From NCBI GenBank assembly GCA_028023455.1, contig JAQFVV010006203.1, positions 12,128,348 to 12,192,347 on the forward strand: a stretch of 64,000 bases of DNA. Reading direction: 5' to 3'. A program made the translations under genes and the position numbers. The DNA is from Epiperipatus broadwayi (taxonomy: Eukaryota; Onychophora; Udeonychophora; Euonychophora; Peripatidae). This document shows positions 26,009 to 36,867 of this stretch, piece by piece. The notes below the pieces were generated by a model, which searched no databases, was not told the DNA's origin, and saw only the letters and a program-made list of their open reading frames with translations. Position 1 is the stretch's first letter. Each line of letters starts with the position of its first letter.

Positions 26009-29000
26009 TAGTCATTGTGATGTAATGCACTGTGGGTTTTCCATTCTTAGAGTCAGGAATCTCTAAACTCCTATGCCCAGAAAAACCTGTTAGCCACTTA
26101 ATTTCCCATTTCTCACCCTGTATTTTCCACATTCTTCTCTATCCTGCTCCATTCTATTTCCACATCATAATCTTTGTCAACTCTATGATCCTTATATCTA
26201 AATCCACATTACCTTTTCCCAAAAGCATCATAAAAAACCAAGAACCCACATTCTGTATAATCGCTTTTTAATGTTTATTCTCCCACAACTTCATTATTTA
26301 TACCTTTCTGCTTGTAAACATTTACATCCAATTAGCAGATGCTTAATTTTTTCTAAGCCTTCCTTACATAACTTGCAGACTAAACCACTCATATTTTTTT
26401 CATTTATGTGTATATTCCCTTATTGCTAAAGATTATGTTCAAATCTTGAACAGTAAACTACTTTCCTTGCTATCACCATAAATTAGCTTACACCTAATGT
26501 TCCATTTACTTCTATGTTTAAACTCTTTTTACTCTCTATACTAGTTATCCATCTCTCTAACTTCCTATTTTTTAATAATGCATCTATTCTTTGATACCAT
26601 TCCTTGCCACTATAGCATTCAACATTTCTCCTAACACAATCATTCCACCTTTTGTATAAGTATACTGACATAAAGTTTTTATCAAAATCTTCTTCATACT
26701 ATACTATCTTTATCACCCATGTTGTTGCCTGTCCTTTACTCATATCCCAATTAAATACTATTTTGGCTATTCTCTTATTATTCACAAATTTGCAATCTTC
26801 CAAACATTTTCATTGTGCTTTTTGCAACTCTCATATAAAAACTTGAACATTCTTTTTCTCTTTGAATTGCTTTCTTTGCCCACTACACAACCGCATTTAA
26901 TACATGTCTTCCTAATTCTCTTTGTACATTTTCTAAGTAATCTAACACCCTTTATTAACACATGACACATAATTACCATAAGTTAACCCCGCTACTCTAC
27001 CACTCCTGATCATACAATTCTAGCTACATCATATTTATTTTATAAAAGCACTGTTAATTTCTTTATCAGCCCCTTTCTTTTTTTTTGCTTCATCTATCAA
27101 TTTTTACTCCCATTTATCCAAGCAATTTCTCTGATTATGTATGATGATTCCCAAATAGTTATTCCTATTCACCACATTTAACTTTATATCCCCCCAATAA
27201 AAAAATTTTTCTCTTCTCTTTTCCCAACATTTATCATCATGACTTTTGATTTTTCTTCACTAAATTTAATCCCCATCTCTTTAACCACCCTTGAACCATC
27301 TTCAGCATGACCTCCATATCTTCCCTACTTTCTGTGCATAAAAAGGTATCATCAGAAAATAAAAGACCTGACAATGTATACACTATCTTAAACCACTAAA
27401 CATCACATGAACATTATCTCATACTCGCACATAATTGTTATTAAATAATTCAAAACAAAGCAAAACTCTCCATATAGTAGTGCCATCTTGTGCTAACAAG
27501 AGCAATCAATGGATGCCAGAAGGTTTATGCATAAAATCCCAATCTAGTGCCTACTTATCCAATATCCCCAGACTAGTTTCTGGCTTGTAGCCTTCATCAG
27601 TGAGGAGCCTTGGATCTGAGAGCTGCACCTAGATCATAGGATCTAATGCAACCCTCCAGCAGTCACCTTTTAACTCTATTTAACTACAAAACTATGAAAA
27701 TGAAATTGGAAAACACAATTAATATTTTCAATCCAAGCTCAATAGTTTATATAGTCATATGGGTCTGAACTCAATTCAGCTCCCATACATTTTGGTGTCT
27801 TTGGCTCTATAACAACCATAGCCACCACTATTCTATTAGGCAGGACTGGTGTTAAACCACTAAACATCACATGAACACTATCTCATACTAACACATAATT
27901 GTTATTAAACAATTCAAAACAAAGCAAAACTCTCCATATAGTAGTGCCATCTTATGCTAACAAGAGCAATTATGTGCTAGTATGAGATAGTGTTCATGTG
28001 ATGTTTAGTGGTTTAACACCAGTCCTGCCTAATAGGATAGTGGTGGCTATGGTTGTTAGAGAGCCAAAGACACCAAAATGTATGGGAGCTGAATTGAGTT
28101 CAGACCCATATGACTATATAAGCTATTGAGCTTGGATTGAAAATATTGTGTTTTCAATTTCATTCTCATAGTTTTGTAGTTAAATAGAGTTAAAACGTGG
28201 CTGCTGGAGGGTTGCATTAGATCCTAAGATCTAGGTGCAGTGCTCTCAGATCCAAGGCTCCTCACTGATGAAGGCCACAAGCCAGAAACTAGTCTGGAGA
28301 TATTGGATGAGTAGGCACTAGATTGGGATTTTATGCACAAGCCTTCTGGCATTCATTGATTGTTCTTGTTAGCACAAGATGGCACTACTATATGGAGAGT
28401 TTTGCTTTGTTTTGAATTGTTATATACTACCTTGCCATCAATTTATGTTATCTCTACCCCTCTTCCTAGTCTTTCTACTGCTCTCTTCATTTCTCTCAAA
28501 TATAACAAAAACAAAATAGGTGACAAAGGGCATCCTTGCCTTAGTCCCACCCTGTTTTTAACTTTAAGTGATTCTATATTTTCTAATTGATACATATAGT
28601 AATTATTTTTATACAATCTCTTAATAAGATTCTCTAAAGTTCTATTCATTTCATTACCAAATGTACTAAACTTACTCACAATCTATTTCTATTTACTGTA
28701 TCATATGCCTTCTCTATATCTATAAAAACCACATATAACTGTCTACCTGTATTCCTACTCATATCTGTAAGTTATATAACTACAAATAAACTATCTTCTT
28801 TACACCTATCTGATCGAAAACCTCCTTACATTTCTCCCACTATATTATTTTCTTCCATCCACTTTGCAACTTTTCCAGCCACCATATGTGACAAAACTTT
28901 ATACAATGCAGATGTTACTGCCATCAATCTATAATTGCGTAACTTTATACAATCCTTATCCTTTCCTTTAAATAGTATCCTTACTCATGTATTATTCGAA

Positions 29001-30768
29001 CTATCTGTCAATTCTCTCCTCAGTGTTGTCTTATTAAAATATAATGATTTAATTTTGCCCTATTTCCTAAATTCATCACTATCTCTGCTGCTTATCTATT
29101 TATATCTCTAGCTTTTTCACTTTTCAATTTCTTCCCTGTTTCATTCAATTTATTTTCTGTAAATCTAATATTTCCATTACTATATGATTTTATGTTTGTT
29201 ATCACTCTGTCCTTCACATCTAACATCTTTTCTATATCCATTACATGCTTATTTAAGATTATCTCTAATTCTTCTCTAGAGCTATACATTTTTCCTCATT
29301 ATTTAGTAATATTATTTTTCTATTCTCTACATTCCTTCTTTTAATATATTTCCACAAAATTTTACCCCTATTTTTTCCACTTTTATTAATATCCTTCAAC
29401 AAATTACTATTTAATTTCGTTTTCTATTATTATATATTTTAGCCAACTTCTTTTTATAAAATAGTTTTCCCATTTAATATTAACATCTTTTTCACTTTCT
29501 TTGTTTTTAATAGCACTATTATATTCTCTGCATGCTTTCCCCCCCTTTTTTTTTACACTTTTGCTCTCACTTTTCTACTTTTATTTTTCTGGATATCTCT
29601 CTTCATTATCAAACACTTTAATTTTCCATACTTATTCATTCCCTCTTTTTCTATTACATAATCCATTGTGTGAAATATATTATTTCTAGACCATGTGGAT
29701 CTCTCATAAATATTTGATAAATTTCCAGTGCCCAGATTCACTCTCTGACAAAAGTTCTTCAAAAGCTGTCCATTCTTGTTATGCACTTCATCAATTTCTT
29801 CAATAAGCCCATTCATATTCACAATAACCATTATTTTATTTTATCATTTTTTTAAAAATTCTGAATATTCTTAACTAGGCATTCATATATGCTATTGTCC
29901 ATTCCATTATGGAATGACTATCTCTAGAGATTATATACACTATAGCCACTACCCATTTTAACCTTATTTCAAACCAAAAATGTTCTTGGCACTTAACAGT
30001 ATTTAAATATTTTTTTTGGCATAACTCCTATAGCCCCACCCCTTTTTGTTTTATATTTATATCCTGCCATACCAAGTCTTCTAGTGTGCATTCTTTTTTT
30101 TTTTTTTTAGATGTGGTTCTATTATTGCTAATACCTTCATTTTTATTGCTTTGCTTAATTTCAACTAATTTTCTGGTCTCCTTTCACCTTGTATAATCAA
30201 ATATCCAATTTTTAAAAAATTATTTTCTTACTACCCTTGTATTTTAAAGTCGTTAATCTTGTCTTTAGAGTCCATACTGTCTCATTTTAGACACATAGCC
30301 TTAATATATATTACTTACTACTCTTTTATTATTTGTTTTGGCTCTTTCTTCTCTATTACATTTGTAAGTAAGTTGCTTGCCATTAATTTTACAGACACAT
30401 CCCCAATCCACATTTACATTTATATCTAAATCAGCTATCCTTTGTTTATTTTTTATATTCCATCCATTTTTATTCTTTTTGATAATAGTGCAATTTAAAA
30501 CCCTATTTCCCTTATAAGTTTCCCGAACTATAATATTTTTTTATAAATCAAACTCCTTAACACTTCACTTCCTTGTTTTTCCAAGTGCAATCCATATCTA
30601 CTATACAAGTCCCTCTTACTAATAAAAAAATCCCATACATTCACAAACATAATATTATTTATCTCATATAATTTTTTCAATCTCTCATTTATAGAACAAG
30701 TCCTACCTAACACATACCTATTGTCAAATCTTGGTAATAATCCAACTATTCCTACTCTTTCTTAATAT
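26009..30768 (-). mobile_element. CR1/L2-like LINE, degenerate but covering SGNH, endonuclease, RT and 3' end
   Basis: The coding order on the minus strand follows a non-LTR retrotransposon. An SGNH-esterase-like block lies at 30528-30760 (LLPRFDNRYVLGR...CSINERL, then YSRYGLHLEKQGSEVL). The AP-endonuclease end is at 29553-29831 (DEVHNKNGQLL, TWSRN, MDYVI). The reverse transcriptase has GLRQGCPLSPILF near 28510-28547 and the catalytic FADD block decayed to FSDD near 27350. The cysteine-cluster tail and 3' UTR are shared with 21523-22573. Frames are broken many times, and a 1-kb foldback (27389-28420) splits the RT. SGNH domains are known from the CR1 group of LINEs; the clade call here is inference. 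Confidence 0.82.
27389..28420. mobile_element. Compound foldback element inserted in the LINE reverse transcriptase
   Basis: Large inverted repeat with arms of about 400-450 bp. Block order is C-A-B-C-A-C'-B'-A'. A is the ~60-bp AATTCAAAACAAAGCAAAAC...TCCATATAGTAGTGCC block (27447, 27909 and inverted at 28362). B is the ~345-bp arm containing GCCTTCATCAGTGAGGAGCC and CAGACTAGTTTCTGGCTTG. C is TAAACCACTAAACATCACATGAAC. The flanks TATACACTATCT (27377) and TATATACTACCT (28421) agree at 10 of 12 bases and fall inside the LINE frame, so they look like an aged target duplication. No ORF. Confidence 0.85.
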
Positions 30769-30779
30769 TGCAAAATTAC

Positions 30780-32770
30780 TAATCAAACATAGTGACACTC
30801 TTTGGTGAGTGTTTTAATCATTTTGTTATCTTCATAAACTGACCATTACAATAACTATATTAATTAATAGGGTATATGAGCATAGACTTTCACATGACCC
30901 ACCATGCACCACTCTATCTCATAACACTGATACACTTGAACACATATATATATCGAAAAGATAAATAATCACCAATATACGTATTTCATACTAAATCAGC
31001 AATCATCAATTGGTCCAGATTATCATCTTTACACATATATGCAATAAGTGCTCAAATATATATTAAGATAGCTAATCTTCATACTTTAATGAACAGGCTT
31101 CAATTCACTCCACACTCCAACTCTTCAACCATCCATCCAATTGAAAATCTGATGATGGAATGCTCAAAGGCCACCCTGAGGCCGAGATTCTTAGATATAT
31201 TTAAAATTTCCATTCTATCACATATTCCTCAATCTTATAAATAAACACATCTGCAAAGATGCAAATATTGTATTGACTTAGTTCTAATCAATTGTCCCAG
31301 GTTATAATCTTATATGTCTTCATGATTTGTGATTTATAAATGCCAAATTATTACAGTTTGATTTATAAGTGTCATATTATCTGCACTCACAATTTTGAAA
31401 TTAACCACTTCACATATATGTCTTAATGACTATAAAAAGTCATTCATTAAATTGTATATGGATAAATTGGGTATGGAGATCAATGTGTTGATACATCTTA
31501 AAAATACAGATACACTATTTATTTCACTGAAATTAAAGATACACATCTGGGCTAAAGATAATCTTTTATTTAATAAATGATTTTTAATAGTTATTAAGAT
31601 ATTTATATGAAGTGGTTAATTTCAGTTGTGTATGCAGATGGTATGAAACTTATAAATCAAACTTTATAATTTGGCATTTATTTCACTGAAATTTAAGGTA
31701 CATATCTGGACTAAGGATAATCTTCATGTTGATATTTTTATAACTTTCCTTATACAAGACTTATTTAAGGTAGCATCTATTTTCTATTCACTTTTGCCTA
31801 TCTGTGGAAGTATGATCAACCATTATGGTTCACATATATATTTTTCAAGTTTTTTAAAAAAACGTTATCCTCGTTTCAACTCTACCATATTGCAATCATT
31901 TATTAGCACATATAGTGAAATCAGTCTGATTCACTGCACATGGATTTTAAAGCCATTTCATTTTACAATTGAGTGGAACATAAACATGCAGAATACCTTA
32001 ATTTTATATATAGATAGTATATACAGATATGTGTAAAATTTCCATTCCACTATACATTCCTACAACATATGAATAAAGACATCTGGAAAAAAAGATGATG
32101 TTTCAAGCTAAAACAGCACTCATCAATTGATCCAGGTCACAATATTTTACTTACATTTTCATCATACATAAATATCATATTATTACAATTGAATTAGTAA
32201 GTGTCAAAATTTTCACATCTTTCACACCAAGCAATATCATATAAATACATTAATATGTATTACTAATCATTAATTAAATAAGAGATTATTTCTAAATCAG
32301 ATATAAATTTTGATTTGAGACAAGGATTGTATTGATAAAAACAAAGAAATTTGAAAATATTTTGTGTTGAAAGTGGATAAAATAGAAACCAATTCTGTTA
32401 AAAGTGAATAGAATAGAAACCGATTCTTACCATGAGTAAAAGAATGAAAGTTTCCAAATTATCAACATAAGCATGTATATTCAGATGTTTATATCTTTAT
32501 AAAAATAAACACACATCGTTATTTAAGTGAAATTTGAAGTTTTTATCTGGGTTAGGGATAATATATAGTTTAATGAATGATTATTAGTAATCATTAATGT
32601 AGTTATGTGACGTGATTGATGTCAAAGTTGTGAATGCAGAAAATTTGACACATTCATCAAACTGCAATAATTTGTTACTAGAAAATAGCAAACAAATGAT
32701 GAAGTCTCATGTAAAATATTATGAAATAAGTGCTGTTTTAGCATAGAATGTATATCTTAGGGGGTCATCT
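30780..32770. repeat. Mosaic of diverged repeats related to 19690-20870
   Basis: Contains blocks such as GAATAGAAACCGATTCTTACCAT and CAATTG(A/G)TCCAGGT, shared in either orientation with the ~345-bp cluster. A 130-bp segment at 30869-31000 closely matches 54951-55073, and an inverted repeat occupies 31337-31682. The plus-strand frame at 31671-32036 lies inside repeat sequence and is not a gene. Confidence 0.6.
31337..31682. repeat. Inverted repeat with ~80-bp arms
   Basis: AAATGCCAAATTATTACAGTTTGATTTATAAG...TTAACCACTTCACATATA (31337-31417) is matched in reverse by TATATGAAGTGGTTAATTTC...AATTTGGCATTT (31603-31682). The roughly 185-nt loop contains the same family of A+T-rich sequence. Confidence 0.75.
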
Positions 32771-33305
32771 GTCTATTTTTAGATTTTTTATTTATACGGG
32801 GAGGAATGTAGGATGGAATGAAAGTTTATATATACGTAATATATATATATATAAGAAATTAAGCTATTTTATGCAATTATGTTTATTTTAACTCATCTGA
32901 AAATAATTCTAAATGCATGCACAACAAGATAATGTGGAGGGTTACACCGATTAAAACCAAAAATCTTGAACATGTTTGTACATACAGCTGTATGCAAGTG
33001 CACTTGCACACATGTGCTAAATTCAATCTATATAGGTGCTTGTGTTGTTTTCTTTTAAATGTTTCTATGTTTTATCAGCATTTAATTCTTTTTAGCTGGA
33101 TAATATATTCATATATATTGCTTATAACACTTCTTTTTTATATACTTTAATGCAACAAATTTTCTTAAAAACTTCTTTATTCTCCTTACAGTTTCGACTG
33201 TCCAGCAGTCTTCATCAGAGCTCTATCTTCTTCTCTGCTTTAATTAAAATATTATTATTATTAAAATATATTATTATTGTTTTTTTTTTAAATATTGCTT
33301 ATTAT
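32771..33305. other. A+T-rich sequence with a repeat-like CGACTGTCCAGCAGTCTTCATCAG block
   Basis: The block at 33186-33225 has the look of an interspersed-repeat end (a TTTCGACTG...CTTCATCAG-type string). The 77-codon frame at 32917-33150 is hydrophobic and low in complexity and is not supported as a gene. Confidence 0.4.
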
Positions 33306-35574
33306 TAGGGTGACTATATTTTGGGAGATAAAAATGGGACATTTAGATTTCAAAAATGGGCTAAAATAAGAAGGTATATTATGTCAAAAAAAATATTTTT
33401 TATTGTTCATTTTTACCATTGTTAACAATGTTAAGATGCAAAGGGAAATGTTCCAGAGTTGTACCAAGAATATTTTTCTGATGATCTAACCTTTTGTAGC
33501 AAATTTTGATTTTTTATAATTTTCTCATAAAATTTGTCACATTTGATAGAACAATTTTGTCTAACAATTTAGTCTTGATTTTTCACTTGTCCATTGTTAA
33601 TATTCTTTCAACAGCTGCTGTTAATACAGGAATGTAAAGAATAAATTCAACAATATTTTAAAAAGATTGGGAATCTAACTGCTTTTCTCTAGTTTCAGTA
33701 AAGCTCTGTATCCATCTTTCAAAAACAGAAATATTTTATTTATTCCAATTATTTAACTTTCTTTTAATTATACTTTTTATGATAAACCACTGATTAAAGA
33801 TGTCTCTTCCATGTTTATGTGTTTTATTAATTTTTCCCTTATGATGTTTTGTATTTCTTTCCATTCAAGTATCTTTTTTAGTAATACCCATTCAAATTTG
33901 CCAATATCTTCTTAAAATGTATTTCTACTTATTCATATACTTTAAACTTGTATCATAAAAATTGTTAACTATCTCAAAAAATTTCAACTCATTAATTTCA
34001 CCCCAATTTACTGTTTTAACTGCAACTTGATATCAACAGTTATAAATTTTTCATTTTTTCTGACACTAAAATTATTTATAAGATTTTCAATCTGTATGGG
34101 AACTTCTGTAGCTGAAAATTTATCTCTTTCGATTATTTTAATGTAAGTTTAAAATGTACATAACTGATCTCTTGCAAATGATAACTACAGTTTTAAGCAA
34201 GGGTCTTGAAATAATTTTTGCAGCATAACTGGACATTTTTTTTAGATTGGAAATAATAACAAAGTCAGTCAAACATACTTATATTCGTCAATTGAAGAAC
34301 CCAAAAACAAAAATCTGGTGTTCCCATGTTCCAGTAATTTAAGATAACTATTTCCTGCAAAGTCACAAAAGTTCTTTAGCTCTTCAGTTCTTAATGCGAA
34401 AGATTCTAAAGATTCTATACCGAATGGTAAACAATCAACTGCACTTTGGAGACAATTATGTACAATATGGACCCACAACCAATATTGATAATAGAACTGT
34501 CCAACTCATTTTCCAATTTTCTCCATACATTATTTGTTCACATTTTATTGCATCCACCAAAGTTGGTGTTTGTGTTAGCTGCATGCAAAGCAACAATTTT
34601 GTCCCTCAAGGCAAATTTGTCACACACCTTCTTCAACATAGCACATTGCAGGTTGGATGTTTCACCAGGCAAAGAAATAAAGTCACTAATTTTGTTCTGA
34701 ATATCAGAATTTGGCAAAAAGTAGTATACAATAACTGGAAAAAGTTTTAAGTCTTTTTTATTTGAAGCATCAACACTTATTATAAGGCTTTTTGTTTTGT
34801 TCAAATCTTCTCTTAGTTCATCCAATATGTATGATGACAACACATTTACAAGTATTGCTTCTGACTTGGTGTGAATGAAGAAAATTTTGGTTTATACATT
34901 TTTTTATGAGAGTTGACAAGCAATCATTTGTACTAGTATGAAAAGCAAACAGAGCTTCAGCTGCTGCAATTTTATCACTTTCACTATCATTAGCAGTTCT
35001 TATCATAAATGAGATGATATTTTTAGATGAAGCTATCGTTTTCGCAGCATTTTTGTGTTTCTGACTTTATAAATGTTGGTTGATGATGCTTCTGCCTCCA
35101 TGAGAATCAGAGAAATGCACATTATAATGTGAACATATTATTTTTGTTCCATAACTATACAATTTATCCAATTCAATAAAAGGAAATTCTTTTTGGAGAT
35201 CATCACTGAAACTGCATAATTATCTTTTAGTTATTATGGGGTTAAAAACTTTTTTGAACAATACTAACAATAAACTACAAGCACAATATACTACTCCTTC
35301 AATCTCACTAAGGCAAAGGGAGATAGGTTCATTGTAATTCTCTGATTCTCGGGCGTTTTACAAAATATGTATTATGTATTTATAACTTTATTTCATTACA
35401 TTTTATAGTTAAAAATAATTGTAAGTGTTAAATTATTATATATAGCAAAAATATCTTGAGTTGATTAAAAAACTGGACAAAACTGTTCTTTTTATCAAAA
35501 AAATGGGACGGTATTAAAAATGATAAAAAAAAAACGGGACTGCCCTGTTCAAAGTGGGATGTATTGTCACACTA
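33306..35574 (-). mobile_element. Dead hAT-type DNA transposon with transposase remnants
   Basis: The ends TAGGGTGACTATATTTTGGGA and the reverse complement of TGGGATGTATTGTCACACTA form imperfect inverted repeats of the hAT CAGGGTGAC type. Subterminal GGGACAT and GGGACTGCCCTG blocks support this. The minus strand encodes broken transposase pieces in order: AAEALFAFHT (34818-35006), ISVDASNKKDLKLFPVIVYY...NTNTNFGG (34538-34843) and HIVHNCLQSAVDCLPFGIESL (34269-34478). These resemble the hAT/ZMYM-like transposase core that includes an early catalytic Asp. Frameshifts separate the pieces. Target duplication is uncertain. Confidence 0.78.
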
Positions 35575-35897
35575 CTGACTATTATATCATTGGCAATTGA
35601 GCTGGATCTTATCTTACAGTAAATGTATACTATAAAAAAATCAGAAATTGTTTCTAAGCATCTATACCAATAGATACTGAAATAAACATATTACATCAAC
35701 GATATTATATCGTTGAGTAAGAGTAATATGCATAGCTCAGTAAAAAAATATATATTTTTTAAAAAACGGAGGTGAAGAACTGGCTAATTTAAAAATTATT
35801 TATATGCACACAAACATATATATATATAAACATATTTATGATACACACACAAACATATATAAATAATATTTATTTTATAAAATGCAGACAGTTGAAA

Positions 35898-36089
35898 TTA
35901 AATTGAAAGGCTGCAAAAGCGCTTATTATAATTATAATACTTATCTGACAGCCAATCAGATGTTATGATGACTATCTGAATAGCGATCAAACCGTAAACA
36001 CAAGACTGCCATCGTAACATCTGATTGGCTGTCAGATAAGTATTATAATTATAATAAGCACACAAAAGGTTTGCAGCCTTTCAATTTAA
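35898..36089. mobile_element. Palindromic MITE-like element next to P450 exon 2
   Basis: The left arm TTAAATTGAAAGGCTGCAAA...AGCCAATCAGATGTTA and the right arm TAACATCTGATTGGCTGTCA...TTTGCAGCCTTTCAATTTAA are near-perfect reverse complements of about 70 bp around a ~50-nt centre. It lies about 50 bp into intron 2, just after the exon 2 donor on the minus strand, so it would be transcribed as a strong hairpin close to that splice site. Confidence 0.88.
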
Positions 36090-36139
36090 TAACAAACATA
36101 TATATATATATATATAAACATGATATTTATGATATTTAC

Positions 36140-36655
36140 CTGTAAATGTACTGCTACTGACGTTTTTGTCTTGATCATTAAACTTTTTTTGTAAGAAAAC
36201 ATCAATATAATCTCTTTTATTATTAACGTCAAATGATTCTTCATGTTCTTTAATAATTTTTAAAATAAATTTTTTTATGCTTTCAATATTTTGAATAAAT
36301 TCCTTCCACTCTTTCAATATGAACCGTAATGGAGGAAAAAAATTAACTGGGTTGGTCATTCGAAAACCATTTACAATGATAGCTACACTTTTTAACACGG
36401 ATTCATAAGTTTTATCAGTATATTCTAGTCTTTTGTTGCAGGTTAAAGACAAAATAACATTGCTAATTGATTGACTAAATAATAAATTGGGTTCAAAAGG
36501 ACACCCATTTTGTTTTCTTATTTCATTAATCATAAAACGAACTTCTTCAACGATCCTTTCTTCTAAACTTGCTTTTCCAAAACCAAAATCTCTTAAGGTT
36601 GATACTGCAAATTTCCTCTGTTCTTTCCAAAGTTCTCCACTTGAAAATATTATAC
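36140..36655 (-). CDS. Cytochrome P450 (CYP2-like), exon 2: C-helix to G-helix region
   Basis: Second coding exon, 516 bp with no stop codon. It begins after an AG acceptor at 36656-36657 and ends CAG with donor GTAAAT at 36139. Near its start is WKEQRKF, the C-helix W..xR motif whose Trp and Arg contact the heme propionates in P450s. It is followed by LRDFGFGKASLEERI and the long helical segment up to RDYIDVFLQKK, matching CYP2 layout in order and spacing. The reading frame extends upstream of the first internal Met, so the exon start is set by the splice site. Both junctions are phase 1: GGT with exon 1 and GAT with exon 3. The acceptor is preceded by an alternating TA run, not a pyrimidine tract, and a palindromic element lies about 50 bp beyond the donor. 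Confidence 0.93.
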
Positions 36656-36680
36656 CTAATATATATATATATATATTAAA
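36656..36680 (-). promoter_or_regulatory. Exon 2 splice acceptor with a TA-repeat in place of a pyrimidine tract
   Basis: On the minus strand the sequence before exon 2 is an alternating TA run ending TATTAG. The usual pyrimidine-rich tract is not present in the last ~18 bases. The run is a microsatellite, so its length probably varies between individuals. Confidence 0.7.
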
Positions 36681-36867
36681 CTTTTAAAGATTATTGCTTT
36701 ACTAGTAAAATTTATTTTGATAGGTCTAACATACTGGGCTTATCAAAATTAAATTTATTCTATATATTTTTCATGCAGGAATTTTATATTTATTTACCAA
36801 TTAATCTCTCTATCTACATACTTATCTAATTATCTATCCATCCATCTATCTACATCCATATATATAT

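Larger units (their letters stand above)
12133..36139 (-). other. P450 intron 2 (about 24.0 kb)
   Basis: The donor is GTAAAT next to 36140 and the acceptor is TATTCTATTTAG before 12132; the intron is phase 1. The exon 2 and exon 3 protein blocks join at the usual CYP2 spacing between RDYIDVFL and AGTEST, so no exon is missing between them. The intron is filled mainly by foldback elements, LINE copies and a dead hAT transposon. Confidence 0.85.

Noticed and set aside
31671-32036. 121-codon plus-strand frame as a gene
   Set aside because: Lies inside the diverged repeat cluster and overlaps the edge of an inverted repeat. No recognisable motif.
34394-34750. 118-codon plus-strand frame as a gene
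   Set aside because: It is the antisense shadow of the hAT transposase remnants, which carry clear family blocks on the minus strand.
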